A stretch of 5,539 nucleotides of DNA from Zavarzinia sp. (GTDB taxonomy: Bacteria; Pseudomonadota; Alphaproteobacteria; Zavarziniales; Zavarziniaceae). The stretch spans positions 1 through 5,539 of the forward strand of contig JAQVKV010000221.1 in NCBI GenBank assembly GCA_028694545.1, written 5' to 3'. The notes under the pieces were generated by a model. The model saw only the letters and a program-made list of their open reading frames with translations, did no database searches and was not told the DNA's origin. Of this stretch, positions 5,307 through 5,539 are shown one piece after another (positions within the stretch are counted from its first letter, which is position 1; every line of letters begins with the position of its first letter). The translations under genes were made by a program, and so were the position numbers.

Positions 5307-5539
5307 TGTGGAGGCGGGCGTGCAGCCTTGCGCGCGTGTCTTCGTCGATGCCAAGCACGTCGCGGGCATAGGTGTCGAGGTCGCCGTGGCGGACCTCGAT
5401 CGCGTCCAGTGCCGCCTCCAGATAGGAGGCGTGGACGCCGGCCATGGCCTGCATGACGGCGGGGTCAACGGCGGCGGCATCGACATTCTGGCGGATCAGC
5501 CATTTGCCGCTGGCCGCTTCCAGCGCCGCCAGCGCTTCG
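5302..5539 (-). CDS. C-terminus of a putative tyrosine/serine protein phosphatase (Y_phosphatase3 type), partial
   Basis: A minus-strand frame runs open from the right window edge to TGA at 5304-5302, giving 78 codons with no start inside. The ending has the pattern HASYLEAALDAIEVRHGDLD (36-55) then TYARDVLGIDEDTRARLHAR (56-75), which resembles the C-terminus of MptpB-like Y_phosphatase3 proteins (YL-AA-AI--YG-D-YLRD-LG). The catalytic P-loop (HCxxGKDRT) would lie upstream, outside the window, so activity cannot be checked. The frame has the strong third-position G/C bias of the neighbours, while the overlapping frames there lack recognisable family motifs. Such enzymes dephosphorylate proteins or phosphoinositides; the target here is unknown. 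The family call rests on a C-terminal pattern only. Confidence 0.7.
   Translation of the reverse strand, partial: EALAALEAASGKWLIRQNVDAAAVDPAVMQAMAGVHASYLEAALDAIEVRHGDLDTYARDVLGIDEDTRARLHARLHS

Noticed and set aside
5184..5486. Minus-strand open frame of 100 codons at the argO 3' end
   Set aside because: It overlaps argO coding sequence, is Thr/Ser/Arg/Pro-rich with no family motif, and conflicts with the frame that shows the phosphatase C-terminal pattern.
1..5539. A new defence, mobile or biosynthetic system
   Set aside because: All genes belong to common chromosomal families and only argP/argO form a coherent unit. No transposase, integrase, toxin-antitoxin pair, CRISPR array or target-site duplication was seen.

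Overview
This GC-rich window (roughly two-thirds G+C by eye, with strong G/C third-position bias) looks like ordinary chromosome of an alphaproteobacterium, possibly Rhodospirillales-like. That placement rests on base composition, codon usage and the families present, not on a marker gene. Coding density is high and there is no tRNA, rRNA, CRISPR array, transposase or integrase.

Layout, left to right. (1) The 3' part of a plus-strand gene for a NYN (LabA-like, PIN-fold) domain protein with a C-terminal OST-HTH/LOTUS domain, 1-593. (2) A 90-bp gap with a possible promoter and a leader hairpin touching the next ribosome binding site. (3) A Tat-exported PhoD-family alkaline phosphatase/phosphodiesterase, 684-2258, with no cysteine. 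(4) A 94-bp gap holding a long imperfect inverted repeat and a tandem 8-mer. (5) A ClC-family chloride channel/transporter without CBS domains, 2353-3747. (6) A minus-strand LysR regulator of the ArgP/LysG type, 3650-4600, whose 3' end overlaps the ClC gene by about 98 bp. (7) A 92-bp divergent regulatory gap with an AT-rich core. (8) A plus-strand LysE/ArgO basic amino acid exporter, 4693-5301. (9) The C-terminal 78 codons of a minus-strand gene resembling the Y_phosphatase3 (MptpB-like) protein phosphatases, 5302-5539, continuing past the window edge.

The one clear functional unit is the divergent argP/argO pair. In characterised relatives the LysR protein senses intracellular lysine or arginine and activates the exporter gene from the shared intergenic region. 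The other genes look like independent units. PhoD would work in the periplasm on phosphate esters, ClC in the inner membrane, and the NYN-LOTUS protein in the cytoplasm, probably on RNA.

No clearly new multi-gene system is visible. The most interesting signals are small: a hairpin centred on the two abutting stop codons of argO and the phosphatase gene, the direct and inverted repeats between argP and argO, the loss of the usual Cys ligand in PhoD, the antisense overlap of clc and argP, and the inverted repeat between phoD and clc.
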